Shown in pieces: positions 8,465-16,059 of a stretch of DNA of 64,000 nucleotides. The DNA is from JAZKAR01 sp040389065. Lineage in GTDB: Bacteria; Pseudomonadota; Gammaproteobacteria; Burkholderiales; Casimicrobiaceae. How positions within the stretch are numbered: the stretch's first letter is position 1; every line of letters starts with the position of its first letter. The position numbers and the translations under genes are program-made. The notes below the pieces were generated by a model. That model saw only the letters and a list, made by a program, of their open reading frames with translations. It was not told the DNA's origin and made no database searches. The stretch spans positions 267,021 through 331,020 of the forward strand of contig JAZKAR010000016.1 in the NCBI GenBank assembly GCA_040389065.1, in the 5' to 3' direction.

Positions 8465-9007
8465 CTAATTAGATAAAAACTTATTGAGAACCGAGTTGCT
8501 AGACCCTTTCGAGGGTTGTTCAGAGGAAGATTCGGCGGATAGCTTTATTTTTTCACCTTTAAGCGCTGATGCAATAGAAACAGTATGTGTCGCAGGCGGA
8601 TAGCACACGCCAATATCCGCACACCCCTGAAGGCGCAAAGTTAGCGTAGCATTGGGATTAAGCTTTTGCGGAAATTGAACAGGAATAGATAACACGTTAC
8701 GGAAAATAGCTATTTTTCCAAAAACAGCATCAGTTTTTGTTTCGCCTGATGGCAAACTAATGGGTGGAAGATTAACGTTATTCGATTCAAAATGAATTTT
8801 ATCTCGATATAAATAGTAACCAGGAGCAATAACAAAACGGAGCAGTAAACTATTGGCTGCTTGAGGATGAGGCGTTGCCTGAACCTGAAACGCTTGTTCT
8901 GCAGGTAAAACATTTTGTGTGTCTAAAGCAGCAGTCGCATTGATACAGAGTGAGCCGAAAAGGCTAAAAAATAACGTATATGACACATTACGTGAATTTT
9001 TTTTCAT
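8465..9007 (-). CDS. DsbD alpha-domain only, truncated relative of DsbD
   Basis: Full-length DsbD is about 600 residues: a periplasmic alpha domain, eight membrane helices and a C-terminal thioredoxin domain, which pass electrons from cytoplasmic thioredoxin to the periplasm. This 180-residue protein has a signal peptide (about residues 1-27) and the alpha domain with its redox pair in LQGCADIGVCYPPAT. It then ends after a Ser-rich linker (SSSEQPSKGSS). No membrane or gamma-domain sequence was found in the 180 bases after the stop in any minus-strand frame. It lies four bases from cutA and before a TlpA-like gene, the usual place for dsbD in betaproteobacteria. It is either a deletion remnant or a free-standing alpha domain serving another membrane reductase. 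Confidence 0.75.
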   Translation of the reverse strand: MKKNSRNVSYTLFFSLFGSLCINATAALDTQNVLPAEQAFQVQATPHPQAANSLLLRFVIAPGYYLYRDKIHFESNNVNLPPISLPSGETKTDAVFGKIAIFRNVLSIPVQFPQKLNPNATLTLRLQGCADIGVCYPPATHTVSIASALKGEKIKLSAESSSEQPSKGSSNSVLNKFLSN

Positions 9008-9011
9008 GGAA

Positions 9012-9353
9012 TTACTCTTTTGTATGAATGGTTAAGGGTATTATCGACGCATTTGCCCAGTGAGTATAGTCAGCATTAGCCTCAATTGCCCATTTTAAAA
9101 TAGCGGGTACCTCATAAGTATGTAGGCTCTTAATGATATTTTCTACCTCTATCAGCTGAGTTTGATTTGTTTTCATCCATACAGGGGTTTCTGTTTCACT
9201 ACAAAGCTTATCTTCCCAGGTGTAATGAGAGCTAACAGGCGGGGCAATGTTAGCGCAGGCAATCAGTTTTTTTTCAAGCAATACCTGCACAACGTCTGCT
9301 GCTTTTTCAGGGGAAGGAAAATAGCTAAGAACCATGTAGAGGGAGGGCGACAT
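9012..9353 (-). CDS. cutA: Divalent cation tolerance protein CutA
   Basis: This 113-residue protein matches the CutA1 family, small trimeric ferredoxin-like proteins linked to divalent metal tolerance. Family signatures include the AADVVQVLLEKKLIACANI segment, the central YTWEDKLCSETETPVWMKT strand pair, and the final YEVPAILKWAI motif, followed by the usual short C-terminal strand. Length is normal. It appears to be the first gene of the minus-strand block and sits four bases before the dsbD remnant, so the two share a transcript. The biochemical role of the family is poorly defined. Confidence 0.92.
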   Translation of the reverse strand: MSPSLYMVLSYFPSPEKAADVVQVLLEKKLIACANIAPPVSSHYTWEDKLCSETETPVWMKTNQTQLIEVENIIKSLHTYEVPAILKWAIEANADYTHWANASIIPLTIHTKE

Positions 9354-9890
9354 GTTTATTCCTTTGAGAGATGCTATGAATGCCTCATATCAGATAATCA
9401 CCAAAGTAAATGGGAGGCTGCTTGCTGGAGGCTCTGCATTCTATGCGATATAAAGATACTATGCTTCTTAATGCTCTAATTTAAGTTGCTGTTTTTAAAG
9501 GATTGTAGTGATATAAGAGTCAGTTTAAAAATATATCTTACTTAGAGTTTCAAGATAATAAAAGGCGAATTAAATATTTTTTTGTATAGCGTATAGTGGT
9601 GCTTATAGTTATTTTTAATGATTTTATAACCAGTAATAGAGACGACTTCTGTTCTAATTTGAGGTTATAGCTTGACCCTACTCGACAAATCCTTTTATGC
9701 TTAACACTTGTGCTGAAAACTCGTTGGAATTATTGGAATTTGTAGTCACCCATTACTAATAACCTTGTTCTAACTCTCTTTTTTTGGATTTACCCACCAC
9801 GCTAGTAGCCTGCTAGATGCTGATCCGCATTTTTGCAGAACAGGAGTTTTGCAGCGTTGACCGTTGTAAACACACTGAGGACATATAAAA
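9354..9890. other. Divergent intergenic region with ilvB leader
   Basis: The 537 bases separate cutA (minus) from ilvB (plus). The left part is AT-rich and should contain the cutA promoter. The right part contains a good sigma-70 promoter (listed) and a leader of about 180 bases before ilvB. That leader has several short self-complementary stretches (for example GCTAGTAGCCTGCTAG near 9810-9825). No protein-coding gene was found. Confidence 0.6.
9672..9701 (+). promoter_or_regulatory. Sigma-70-type promoter for ilvB
   Basis: TTGACC (9672-9677) and TATGCT (9696-9701) are separated by 18 bases and match the -35 and -10 consensus at most positions. Transcription would start near 9708, leaving a leader of about 180 bases before the ilvB ATG, long enough for attenuation or an RNA control element. 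Confidence 0.5.
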
Positions 9891-11606
9891 ATGACCCACC
9901 CCACGTTAACGGGCGCAGAAATTGTTATCCGTTGCCTTCAAGAAGAAGGCGTAGAGCATCTTTTTGGGTATCCAGGCGGTGCTGTCCTGAATATCTATGA
10001 TGAAATTTTTAAACAAGATAAAGTAAAGCATATTTTGGTGCGGCATGAGCAGGCAGCCGTGCATGCTGCTGATGCGTATTCTCGTTCTACCGGAAAAGTT
10101 GGTGTGTGCCTTGTGACATCAGGCCCAGGGGCTACCAATGCTGTAACAGGTATTGCTACGGCCTATATGGATTCTATACCGATTGTTATTTTGAGCGGGC
10201 AAGTGCCAACTCACGCGATTGGTTTAGATGCATTCCAAGAATGCGATACCATCGGTATTACACGCCCATGTGTAAAGCATAATATTCTTGTAAAAGATGT
10301 TAAAGATATTGCTACCGCTATTAAAAAAGCTTTTTATATTGCGGCTACGGGTCGGCCTGGGCCTGTGCTAGTAGATATTCCTAAAGATATTACTCAGCAT
10401 AAAGGGGTATTTGAATACCCTGAAAAAATTGAAATGCGTTCTTATAACCCTATTCGTAAGGGGCATCCTGGGCAAATTCGTAAAGCTGTACAATTATTAA
10501 TTGAAGCTAAACGCCCAATGATTTATACGGGCGGAGGCGTTATTTTAAATAATGCAGCACCTGAATTAGCGGCATTAGTTCGCCGTTTGGGTTTCCCTTG
10601 TACGAGTACGTTAATGGGGCTGGGTGGGTATCCTGCTACTGACGACCAATTTTTAGGTATGTTGGGAATGCACGGTACATACGAAGCGAATATGGCCATG
10701 CAAGAATGTGATGTTTTGCTGGCAGTAGGTGCACGCTTTGATGACCGGGTGATTGGTAATCCTACGCATTTTTACCGCGAACATCGTAAAATTATCCATA
10801 TTGATGTTGATCCTTCCTCCATTTCAAAGCGCGTTAAAGTTGATGTGCCTATTGTAGGGTATGTAAAAGAAGTGCTTGATGAAATGCTCAAACATGTTGA
10901 GCAGGAATCTCTCGTTTCTAACCCAGCCGTTAAAGGATGGTGGGAGCAGATTGAACAATGGCGCAGCAAAGACTGTTTACGTTATAACCAAACACCAAAC
11001 GGGCCTATCAAGCCGCAGTTTGTTGTAGACAAACTATGGGAAATTACCCAAGGGCAAGCATTTGTGACCTCCGATGTAGGTCAGCATCAAATGTGGGCGG
11101 CGCAATTTTATAAGTTTGATGAGCCACGTCGCTGGATTAATTCAGGCGGTTTGGGAACAATGGGCTTTGGTCTTCCCGCTGCGATAGGTGTGCAGATGGC
11201 CCATCCTGATGCACAGGTAGCTTGTATTACAGGTGAAGCCAGTATTCAGATGTGTATTCAGGAGCTTTCTACATGCAAGCAATACCATTTACCTTTAAAA
11301 ATTATTACCTTAAATAATCGCTATATGGGAATGGTAAGGCAGTGGCAGGAATTCTTTTACGGAAACCGCCATTCAGAGTCTTACATGGAGGCACTGCCTG
11401 ATTTTGTGCGTCTCGCAGAGGCGTATGGTCATGTGGGAATGCGGGTGACTAAACCTGAAGATGTTGAAGATGCTTTGCGCCAAGCGTTTGCGTTAAAAGA
11501 CCGTTTGGTATTCTTAGACATTATCACTGATCAAACTGAAAATGTTTTTCCTATGGTAGCGGCGGGTAAAGGTTTATCCGAAATGATTTTAGCTGAAGAT
11601 TTATAA
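9891..11606 (+). CDS. ilvB: Acetolactate synthase large subunit
   Basis: This 571-residue enzyme joins two pyruvates to acetolactate (or pyruvate and 2-oxobutyrate to acetohydroxybutyrate), the first common step of valine, leucine and isoleucine synthesis. The thiamine-diphosphate domains are complete: the catalytic Glu lies in VEHLFGYPGGAVL, the FAD/central domain contains YTGGGVI and GARFDDRV, and the C-terminal cofactor motif is ITGEASIQMCIQEL followed by LNNRYMGMVRQWQ. The reading GEAS instead of the common GDGS is, to my knowledge, usual in Burkholderia-type enzymes and supports a betaproteobacterial origin. A GAGG ribosome-binding site lies ten bases before the ATG. The small subunit gene follows after nine bases. 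The gene could equally be named ilvI. Confidence 0.95.
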   Translation: MTHPTLTGAEIVIRCLQEEGVEHLFGYPGGAVLNIYDEIFKQDKVKHILVRHEQAAVHAADAYSRSTGKVGVCLVTSGPGATNAVTGIATAYMDSIPIVILSGQVPTHAIGLDAFQECDTIGITRPCVKHNILVKDVKDIATAIKKAFYIAATGRPGPVLVDIPKDITQHKGVFEYPEKIEMRSYNPIRKGHPGQIRKAVQLLIEAKRPMIYTGGGVILNNAAPELAALVRRLGFPCTSTLMGLGGYPATDDQFLGMLGMHGTYEANMAMQECDVLLAVGARFDDRVIGNPTHFYREHRKIIHIDVDPSSISKRVKVDVPIVGYVKEVLDEMLKHVEQESLVSNPAVKGWWEQIEQWRSKDCLRYNQTPNGPIKPQFVVDKLWEITQGQAFVTSDVGQHQMWAAQFYKFDEPRRWINSGGLGTMGFGLPAAIGVQMAHPDAQVACITGEASIQMCIQELSTCKQYHLPLKIITLNNRYMGMVRQWQEFFYGNRHSESYMEALPDFVRLAEAYGHVGMRVTKPEDVEDALRQAFALKDRLVFLDIITDQTENVFPMVAAGKGLSEMILAEDL

Positions 11607-11615
11607 AGGTACACC

Positions 11616-12107
11616 ATGCGACATATTCTCTCTGTACTATTAGAAAATGAGTTTGGTGCGCTTTCACGGGTGGCAGGTTTATTCTCTGCACGTGGATACA
11701 ACATTGAATCTTTAACCGTAGCGCCTACCGAAGACCCTACACTTTCACGTATGACCCTAGTCACAAGTGGGTCAGATGATATTATTGAGCAAATTACAAA
11801 GCAGCTTAATAAATTAATTGAAGTAGTGAAAATTGTTGATTTGACTCAGGGCGATCATATTGAGCGTGAGCTCATGCTTGTGAAGGTACGTGCGTGTGGC
11901 AAAGACCGTGAAGAAATGAAGCGTATGGTAGATATTTTTCGTGGTCGCATCTTAGATGTAACTGAAAAGTCTTATACTATTGAACTAACAGGTACAAGTG
12001 AAAAAATAGATGCTTTTATAAAAGCGATTGACCCAGCGCTTATTCTAGAAACCGCTAGAACAGGAGCATGTGGAATTGGGCGCGGTGATAGAATGCTGAA
12101 GATTTAA
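11616..12107 (+). CDS. ilvH: Acetolactate synthase small (regulatory) subunit
   Basis: This 163-residue protein is the regulatory subunit that binds valine and activates the catalytic subunit. The N-terminal ACT domain begins MRHILSVLLENEFGALSRVAGLFSARGYNIESL, the classic IlvH/IlvN signature, with the glycine-containing loop where valine binds. The C-terminal ACT-like domain includes LMLVKVRACGKDREEMKR. Length is standard. The start has an AAAGG ribosome-binding site overlapping the ilvB stop region, showing co-translation. It is followed by a 281-base gap with strong hairpins before ilvC. Confidence 0.96.
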   Translation: MRHILSVLLENEFGALSRVAGLFSARGYNIESLTVAPTEDPTLSRMTLVTSGSDDIIEQITKQLNKLIEVVKIVDLTQGDHIERELMLVKVRACGKDREEMKRMVDIFRGRILDVTEKSYTIELTGTSEKIDAFIKAIDPALILETARTGACGIGRGDRMLKI

Positions 12108-12188
12108 AACCTCCAAATTCGTTGAAATACAGCGTTGGTATTAAAAATTTTTCCTTATTCAGGTATATATGATTAAGGTTTATGTTAC

Positions 12189-12261
12189 CCCGTTAATCGT
12201 ACCCGCAAAGCGGAAACGATTAACGGGCAGACTAGACCAAGTTTATACATGCCTTGGCTAG
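12189..12261 (+). promoter_or_regulatory. Two strong hairpins between ilvH and ilvC
   Basis: CCCGTTAATCGT (12189-12200) pairs perfectly with ACGATTAACGGG (12216-12227), with an inner CCGC-AAA-GCGG stem (12203-12213). A second hairpin follows: CTAGACCAAG (12232-12241) with CTTGGCTAG (12253-12261), one base bulged. No T-run follows the first stem, so it is not a simple terminator. It could stabilise or process the ilvBH message, or form part of an ilvC leader RNA. Confidence 0.6.
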
Positions 12262-12388
12262 ATATATAAATATATACGGCGTCAAAATTTTTTAATGCCG
12301 CCTTGTCTTTCTTAGAGTTTGAAGGTTTTGATAGATATTAATTATAGTTAGTAAAAAAGTTAAAAGAAATTTTAAAGAAAGGTAAGTC

Positions 12389-13405
12389 ATGAAGGTTTTT
12401 TACGATCAGGACGCAAATTTGTCACTGATTAAAGCTAAAAAAGTAGCTATTATTGGTTTCGGTTCCCAAGGTCACGCTCATGCACAAAACTTACGGGATT
12501 CAGGTGTAGACGTTACCGTTGGTTTGCGTAAAACAGGTGCTTCCTGGAAAAAAGCTGAAGCAGCTGGCATTAAAGTAGCAGAAGTCGATGAAGCTGTAAA
12601 AAATGCTGATTTCATCATGATTTTATTGCCTGATGAAAGTCAGGCTAAAGTATATCGCGAGCAAATTGCACCTAATTTAAAAGCGAATGCAACGCTTGCG
12701 TTTGCGCACGGTTTTAACATTCATTATGGTCAAATTGTTCCCCGTGACGATATCGATGTTGTGATGATTGCACCAAAAGGCCCTGGTCATACAGTGCGCT
12801 CTGAGTATTTAAAAGGCGGCGGCGTTCCTACCTTGATCGCAGTGTATCAAGATAAATCAGGCCATGCTCGTGATGTAGCGTTGGCGTATGCGGCAGCAAA
12901 TGGCGGTACTAAAGGCGGGGTTATTCAAACTAACTTCCGTGAAGAAACCGAAACCGATTTATTCGGTGAACAAGCGGTACTCTGTGGTGGTGCTGTTGAG
13001 CTGGTTAAAGCAGGCTTTGAAGTGCTTACTGAAGCAGGTTATGCGCCTGAAATGGCTTACTTTGAATGTTTGCATGAATTGAAGTTGATTGTAGATCTTA
13101 TGTATGAGGGCGGTATTGCCAACATGAACTACTCGATTTCAAATAATGCTGAATATGGTGAGTATGTAACTGGCCCTCGCGTTATCACTGAAGACACTAA
13201 AAACGCAATGCGTAAAGCGTTAAAAGATATTCAAACTGGTGAGTATGCCAAGAGCTTTATTCTTGAAAATCAAGCAGGTGCACCCACATTAACAGCGCGC
13301 CGCCGTTTGAATGCAGAGCATCCTATTGAGCAAGTTGGTGAAAAATTGCGCGATATGATGCCTTGGATCAAGAAAAACCGCTTGGTTGATCAAAGCAAAA
13401 ATTAA
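12389..13405 (+). CDS. ilvC: Ketol-acid reductoisomerase
   Basis: This 338-residue class I enzyme isomerises and reduces acetolactate to dihydroxyisovalerate using NADPH and Mg2+, the second step of valine/leucine/isoleucine synthesis. The N-terminal Rossmann motif GFGSQGHAHAQNLRDSG and the NADPH-phosphate region VGLRK are clear. The knotted C-terminal domain holds the metal ligands in DLFGEQAVLCGG and in YFECLHELKLIVDLMYEGG. Length matches the short class I form. An AAAGG ribosome-binding site precedes the ATG. A strong terminator follows at 13533. The 281-base gap after ilvH suggests its own promoter or RNA control in addition to readthrough. Confidence 0.97.
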   Translation: MKVFYDQDANLSLIKAKKVAIIGFGSQGHAHAQNLRDSGVDVTVGLRKTGASWKKAEAAGIKVAEVDEAVKNADFIMILLPDESQAKVYREQIAPNLKANATLAFAHGFNIHYGQIVPRDDIDVVMIAPKGPGHTVRSEYLKGGGVPTLIAVYQDKSGHARDVALAYAAANGGTKGGVIQTNFREETETDLFGEQAVLCGGAVELVKAGFEVLTEAGYAPEMAYFECLHELKLIVDLMYEGGIANMNYSISNNAEYGEYVTGPRVITEDTKNAMRKALKDIQTGEYAKSFILENQAGAPTLTARRRLNAEHPIEQVGEKLRDMMPWIKKNRLVDQSKN

Positions 13406-13532
13406 TTTTTAAAGCTACGTAGTTTTTTAGATGCCAAAAATTTTAACAAGATAGTAGAGTAGAGTAAAAATTTTTGATTTTACTTGTATCTTGAATAAGA
13501 AATAAAAGGTTTATCTAAAAGAGTAGTAAAAT

Positions 13533-13566
13533 AAAGCCTTTGGTAGTTATACCAAAGGCTTTTTTA
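13533..13566 (+). terminator. Rho-independent terminator after ilvC
   Basis: AAAGCCTTTGGT (13533-13544) and ACCAAAGGCTTT (13551-13562) form a perfect 12-bp stem around a six-base loop, followed directly by a T-tract to 13565. It closes the ilvBHC transcription unit about 130 bases after the ilvC stop. Confidence 0.93.
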
Positions 13567-13570
13567 TAAA

Positions 13571-13628
13571 CCTTGTTCCAAATCTTTTAGTTGAGTCATG
13601 ATGATCAGCAGCTTTGGAACAAGGTTTT
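13571..13628 (+). promoter_or_regulatory. 12-bp inverted repeat directly before ttcA
   Basis: CCTTGTTCCAAA (13571-13582) and TTTGGAACAAGG (13613-13624) are perfect inverted repeats with a 30-base loop, followed by TTTT and then the ttcA start region. The right arm ends about 20 bases before the ATG. It could act as a second terminator for upstream readthrough, an attenuator, or an operator. Confidence 0.55.
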
Positions 13629-13643
13629 ATGCATGGGGGAAGT

Positions 13644-14669
13644 ATGCAGGTTTTTTCTGAATCAGACACAAAGATGGGTGAACCCTTAGAGCGGGAGCCA
13701 GCAAACTCTGAAAAATTATCTGAACATAAAGTGCCAGCAAATAGGTTGCGTAAGTCTGAGTATGAGGGTAATAAGCTGACAAAGCGGTTGCGTAGTGCAA
13801 CAGGTAAGGCGATTGGCGACTTTAATATGATTGAAGATGGCGATAAGGTAATGGTATGCCTCTCAGGTGGAAAAGATAGCTATACGTTATTAGATATGCT
13901 TTTAGCCTTACGAGAAAATGCACCCATTCATTATGAGGTTATTGCTTTTAACTTAGATCAAAAACAACCTGGTTTTCCACCAGAAGTATTACCCAATTAC
14001 TTAAGCTCAAAGGGTGTGCCTTTTCATATAGAAGAGCAAGATACCTACAGTATTGTAAAGCGCGTGGTGCCTGATGGTAAAACGACCTGCGGCTTATGTT
14101 CTCGATTACGCCGAGGCATTATTTATCGCGTGGCAAAAGAGTTAGGGTGCACCAAAATCGCATTAGGCCATCATCGTGATGATATTTTAGAAACATTATT
14201 TTTAAATATGTTTTACGGCGGGAAAATGAAGGCGATGTCGCCTAAACTCGTCAGTGATAATGGCGAGCATGTATTAATTCGCCCGCTGGCATATTGCCGA
14301 GAAAAAGATTTAGCTAACTATGCTCAATTAAAACAGTTTCCGATTATTCCTTGTAATTTATGCGGCTCTCAGCCTGATCTACAGAGACAAGCGATTAAAG
14401 GCATGATGCAGACATGGGATAAGCAGTTTCCTGGGCGCTTAGAGAGTATGTTCAGGGCAGTACAAAACATTGTGCCTTCTCATTTGGCTGATCTTAGCTT
14501 ATTTCCCTTTGCCAATCTTTCGCGTCATACGATGCCTGAAGGAATAGAGGGCGATATTGCATTCGATAGTGAGCCTTGCAGTACTTCAGCCTCGCTATTT
14601 ATGGAGGAGGATGAAGAAGAAACGATTCCAGCTAAAACTATTCATATCCCCATATCCGTGGCAGGTTGA
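13644..14669 (+). CDS. ttcA: tRNA 2-thiocytidine(32) synthetase
   Basis: TtcA adds sulfur to cytidine 32 of certain tRNAs using ATP and an iron-sulfur cluster. The PP-loop ATP pyrophosphatase motif MVCLSGGKDSYTLLDML is visible, together with the two CxxC pairs that hold the cluster (TCGLCSRLRRG and PCNLCGSQPDLQRQ). The HHRDDILETLFLNMFYGG segment is also typical. ATG 13644 is chosen because a GGGGGA ribosome-binding site lies directly upstream; an ATG at 13629 and a TTG at 13614 are in frame but poorer. The 341-residue product carries about 35 extra N-terminal residues compared with short members. Its last 32 bases overlap the convergent HD-GYP-like gene. Confidence 0.93.
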   Translation: MQVFSESDTKMGEPLEREPANSEKLSEHKVPANRLRKSEYEGNKLTKRLRSATGKAIGDFNMIEDGDKVMVCLSGGKDSYTLLDMLLALRENAPIHYEVIAFNLDQKQPGFPPEVLPNYLSSKGVPFHIEEQDTYSIVKRVVPDGKTTCGLCSRLRRGIIYRVAKELGCTKIALGHHRDDILETLFLNMFYGGKMKAMSPKLVSDNGEHVLIRPLAYCREKDLANYAQLKQFPIIPCNLCGSQPDLQRQAIKGMMQTWDKQFPGRLESMFRAVQNIVPSHLADLSLFPFANLSRHTMPEGIEGDIAFDSEPCSTSASLFMEEDEEETIPAKTIHIPISVAG

Positions 14670-15765
14670 TACGAACGGTAATTTTTTCACGGGGAATTAC
14701 ACTAGCAATTGCAAATTCTTTTTTACTGGTATCGCGTTTTAAGCCGCCAGCATAGGGCGTTCCTGTAGGGTCAGTTAAGCTATATACCAATGGAGTGTTA
14801 GCTGATTCTCCCCGGCGAAGAACAATGGCTATTTCTTTATTTACGAGAATAACAAAAGCGCCAGGTGGATAAATACCAACTTCTTTAATAAGAAGCATAG
14901 GAATCTGATTCGTACTCTGATCGCCATTTTCAAGAAAAAGTTCTCGTGCTGCCTGATTAGGTGCAATCGCTTTTCGATGGGCGCGCGGGGCAACTTTTGC
15001 ACAAAACACATCGGCTATATGAATAAGCTCTGCTATATCAGAGCTGTCTTTTATTTCGCGAGGGTAACCTGTTCCATTTTTATTTTCATGATGATCTCGA
15101 ACCGCATTTAGCCAATCTTCATTGGTGATACCAGCAGCTTGAAGCATTTCATAACTGCGAATAGGGTGAGAGCGAATCTCTTCAAGCTGATGAGGGAGCA
15201 GAGGTGTATTTTGATGAAGAAGCCTTACGTGTGTTTCAAGCATGCTTACATTCATCGTAAGGGCTGCGCACACACTGCTAATTCGTTTATGAAGTTCCCA
15301 CCCTAATCGTTTGCCAATTAGTTCACAGACAATGGCAACATGGATGGTATGAGGCATGGGGGTTTTTATCGTATCTTGCATCATCATTACACTAATGCCA
15401 ACATCAGCATCTTTTTCACTTAAAAATTGAACAAGCGATGCAATACTTTCAATTTGGAATGCAACATTCTCTTCTTTCGCCATATTTCTTAAACAGCGCG
15501 TGAGTTTAGATTGAATATCATCCCATAACCAAAATGGATTAAATTTTTGAGTTGGTTGAGCGGATTGGGCTGATTGAGAAGAGCTTTTTATGAAAGCAGT
15601 AGATTCTACGAACATGCCTCGTGCAATAATCGAATCTAACTGAGAGTCTCGAGTAACTAAATAGCCTTTACATAAAAGAAGCTTTCCGTTCGCATCATAT
15701 ACATCCCACTGTAAAGGCTGATTTAATTTTAAATCGTCGAGAGTAAGTTGGTGCATCTGCTTCAT
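14638..15765 (-). CDS. Degenerate HD-GYP-like protein
   Basis: This 375-residue protein resembles HD-GYP phosphodiesterases, which break down cyclic di-GMP. The order fits: a His helix (HTIHVAIVCELIGKRLG, about residue 139), an HP motif (residue 200), HHENKNGTGYP (225-235) and an IHIADVFCA segment (248-256). The metal-binding HD pair is missing: where family members read HDIG, this one reads TMNVS (about residues 170-174). GYP itself is kept. Loss of HD should prevent normal bimetal catalysis, so it may be a c-di-GMP sensor rather than a hydrolase. The N-terminal 60 residues resemble a small beta domain and a Ser/Gln-rich linker follows. The start has an AGG eight bases upstream. It converges on and overlaps ttcA by 32 bases. 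Confidence 0.75.
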   Translation of the reverse strand: MKQMHQLTLDDLKLNQPLQWDVYDANGKLLLCKGYLVTRDSQLDSIIARGMFVESTAFIKSSSQSAQSAQPTQKFNPFWLWDDIQSKLTRCLRNMAKEENVAFQIESIASLVQFLSEKDADVGISVMMMQDTIKTPMPHTIHVAIVCELIGKRLGWELHKRISSVCAALTMNVSMLETHVRLLHQNTPLLPHQLEEIRSHPIRSYEMLQAAGITNEDWLNAVRDHHENKNGTGYPREIKDSSDIAELIHIADVFCAKVAPRAHRKAIAPNQAARELFLENGDQSTNQIPMLLIKEVGIYPPGAFVILVNKEIAIVLRRGESANTPLVYSLTDPTGTPYAGGLKRDTSKKEFAIASVIPREKITVRINLPRIWGYE

Positions 15766-16059
15766 AATATTGCCTATAAGTCTTTTTTTGTTAGTGCTTT
15801 ACTCATTGTTATAAATACCATTTGCCTTATTAATATAGTTAGCATTTATGTTGTTGTGTATTAATTAGGCCCATAAGTAACCATCAAACAAACTATTTTA
15901 TTTTTGACACTCGATTACCCTAAATTTTGATTTTTAAAATGTTACTCAAGTTTTAATAGGGTATTTTTAGCGGAAAAATGCTATTCCATTCAGAATAAGG
16001 CGTTAATTTTATTAAAAATAATGGGCGTGTTGATAAGTTGATCGTTCCTTTTTTTACAT
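15766..16059. other. AT-rich gap, nothing recognised
   Basis: These 294 bases separate two minus-strand genes. They are AT-rich, contain no supported reading frame and should hold the promoter of the HD-GYP-like gene's left neighbour only if transcription reads leftwards from it; no clear promoter or terminator was identified. Confidence 0.5.

Noticed and set aside
9697..9762. Short frame starting MLNTCAENSLELLEFVVTHY as an ilv attenuation leader peptide.
   Set aside because: Its ATG lies inside the likely -10 element, so it would not be on the transcript, and it lacks a ribosome-binding site.
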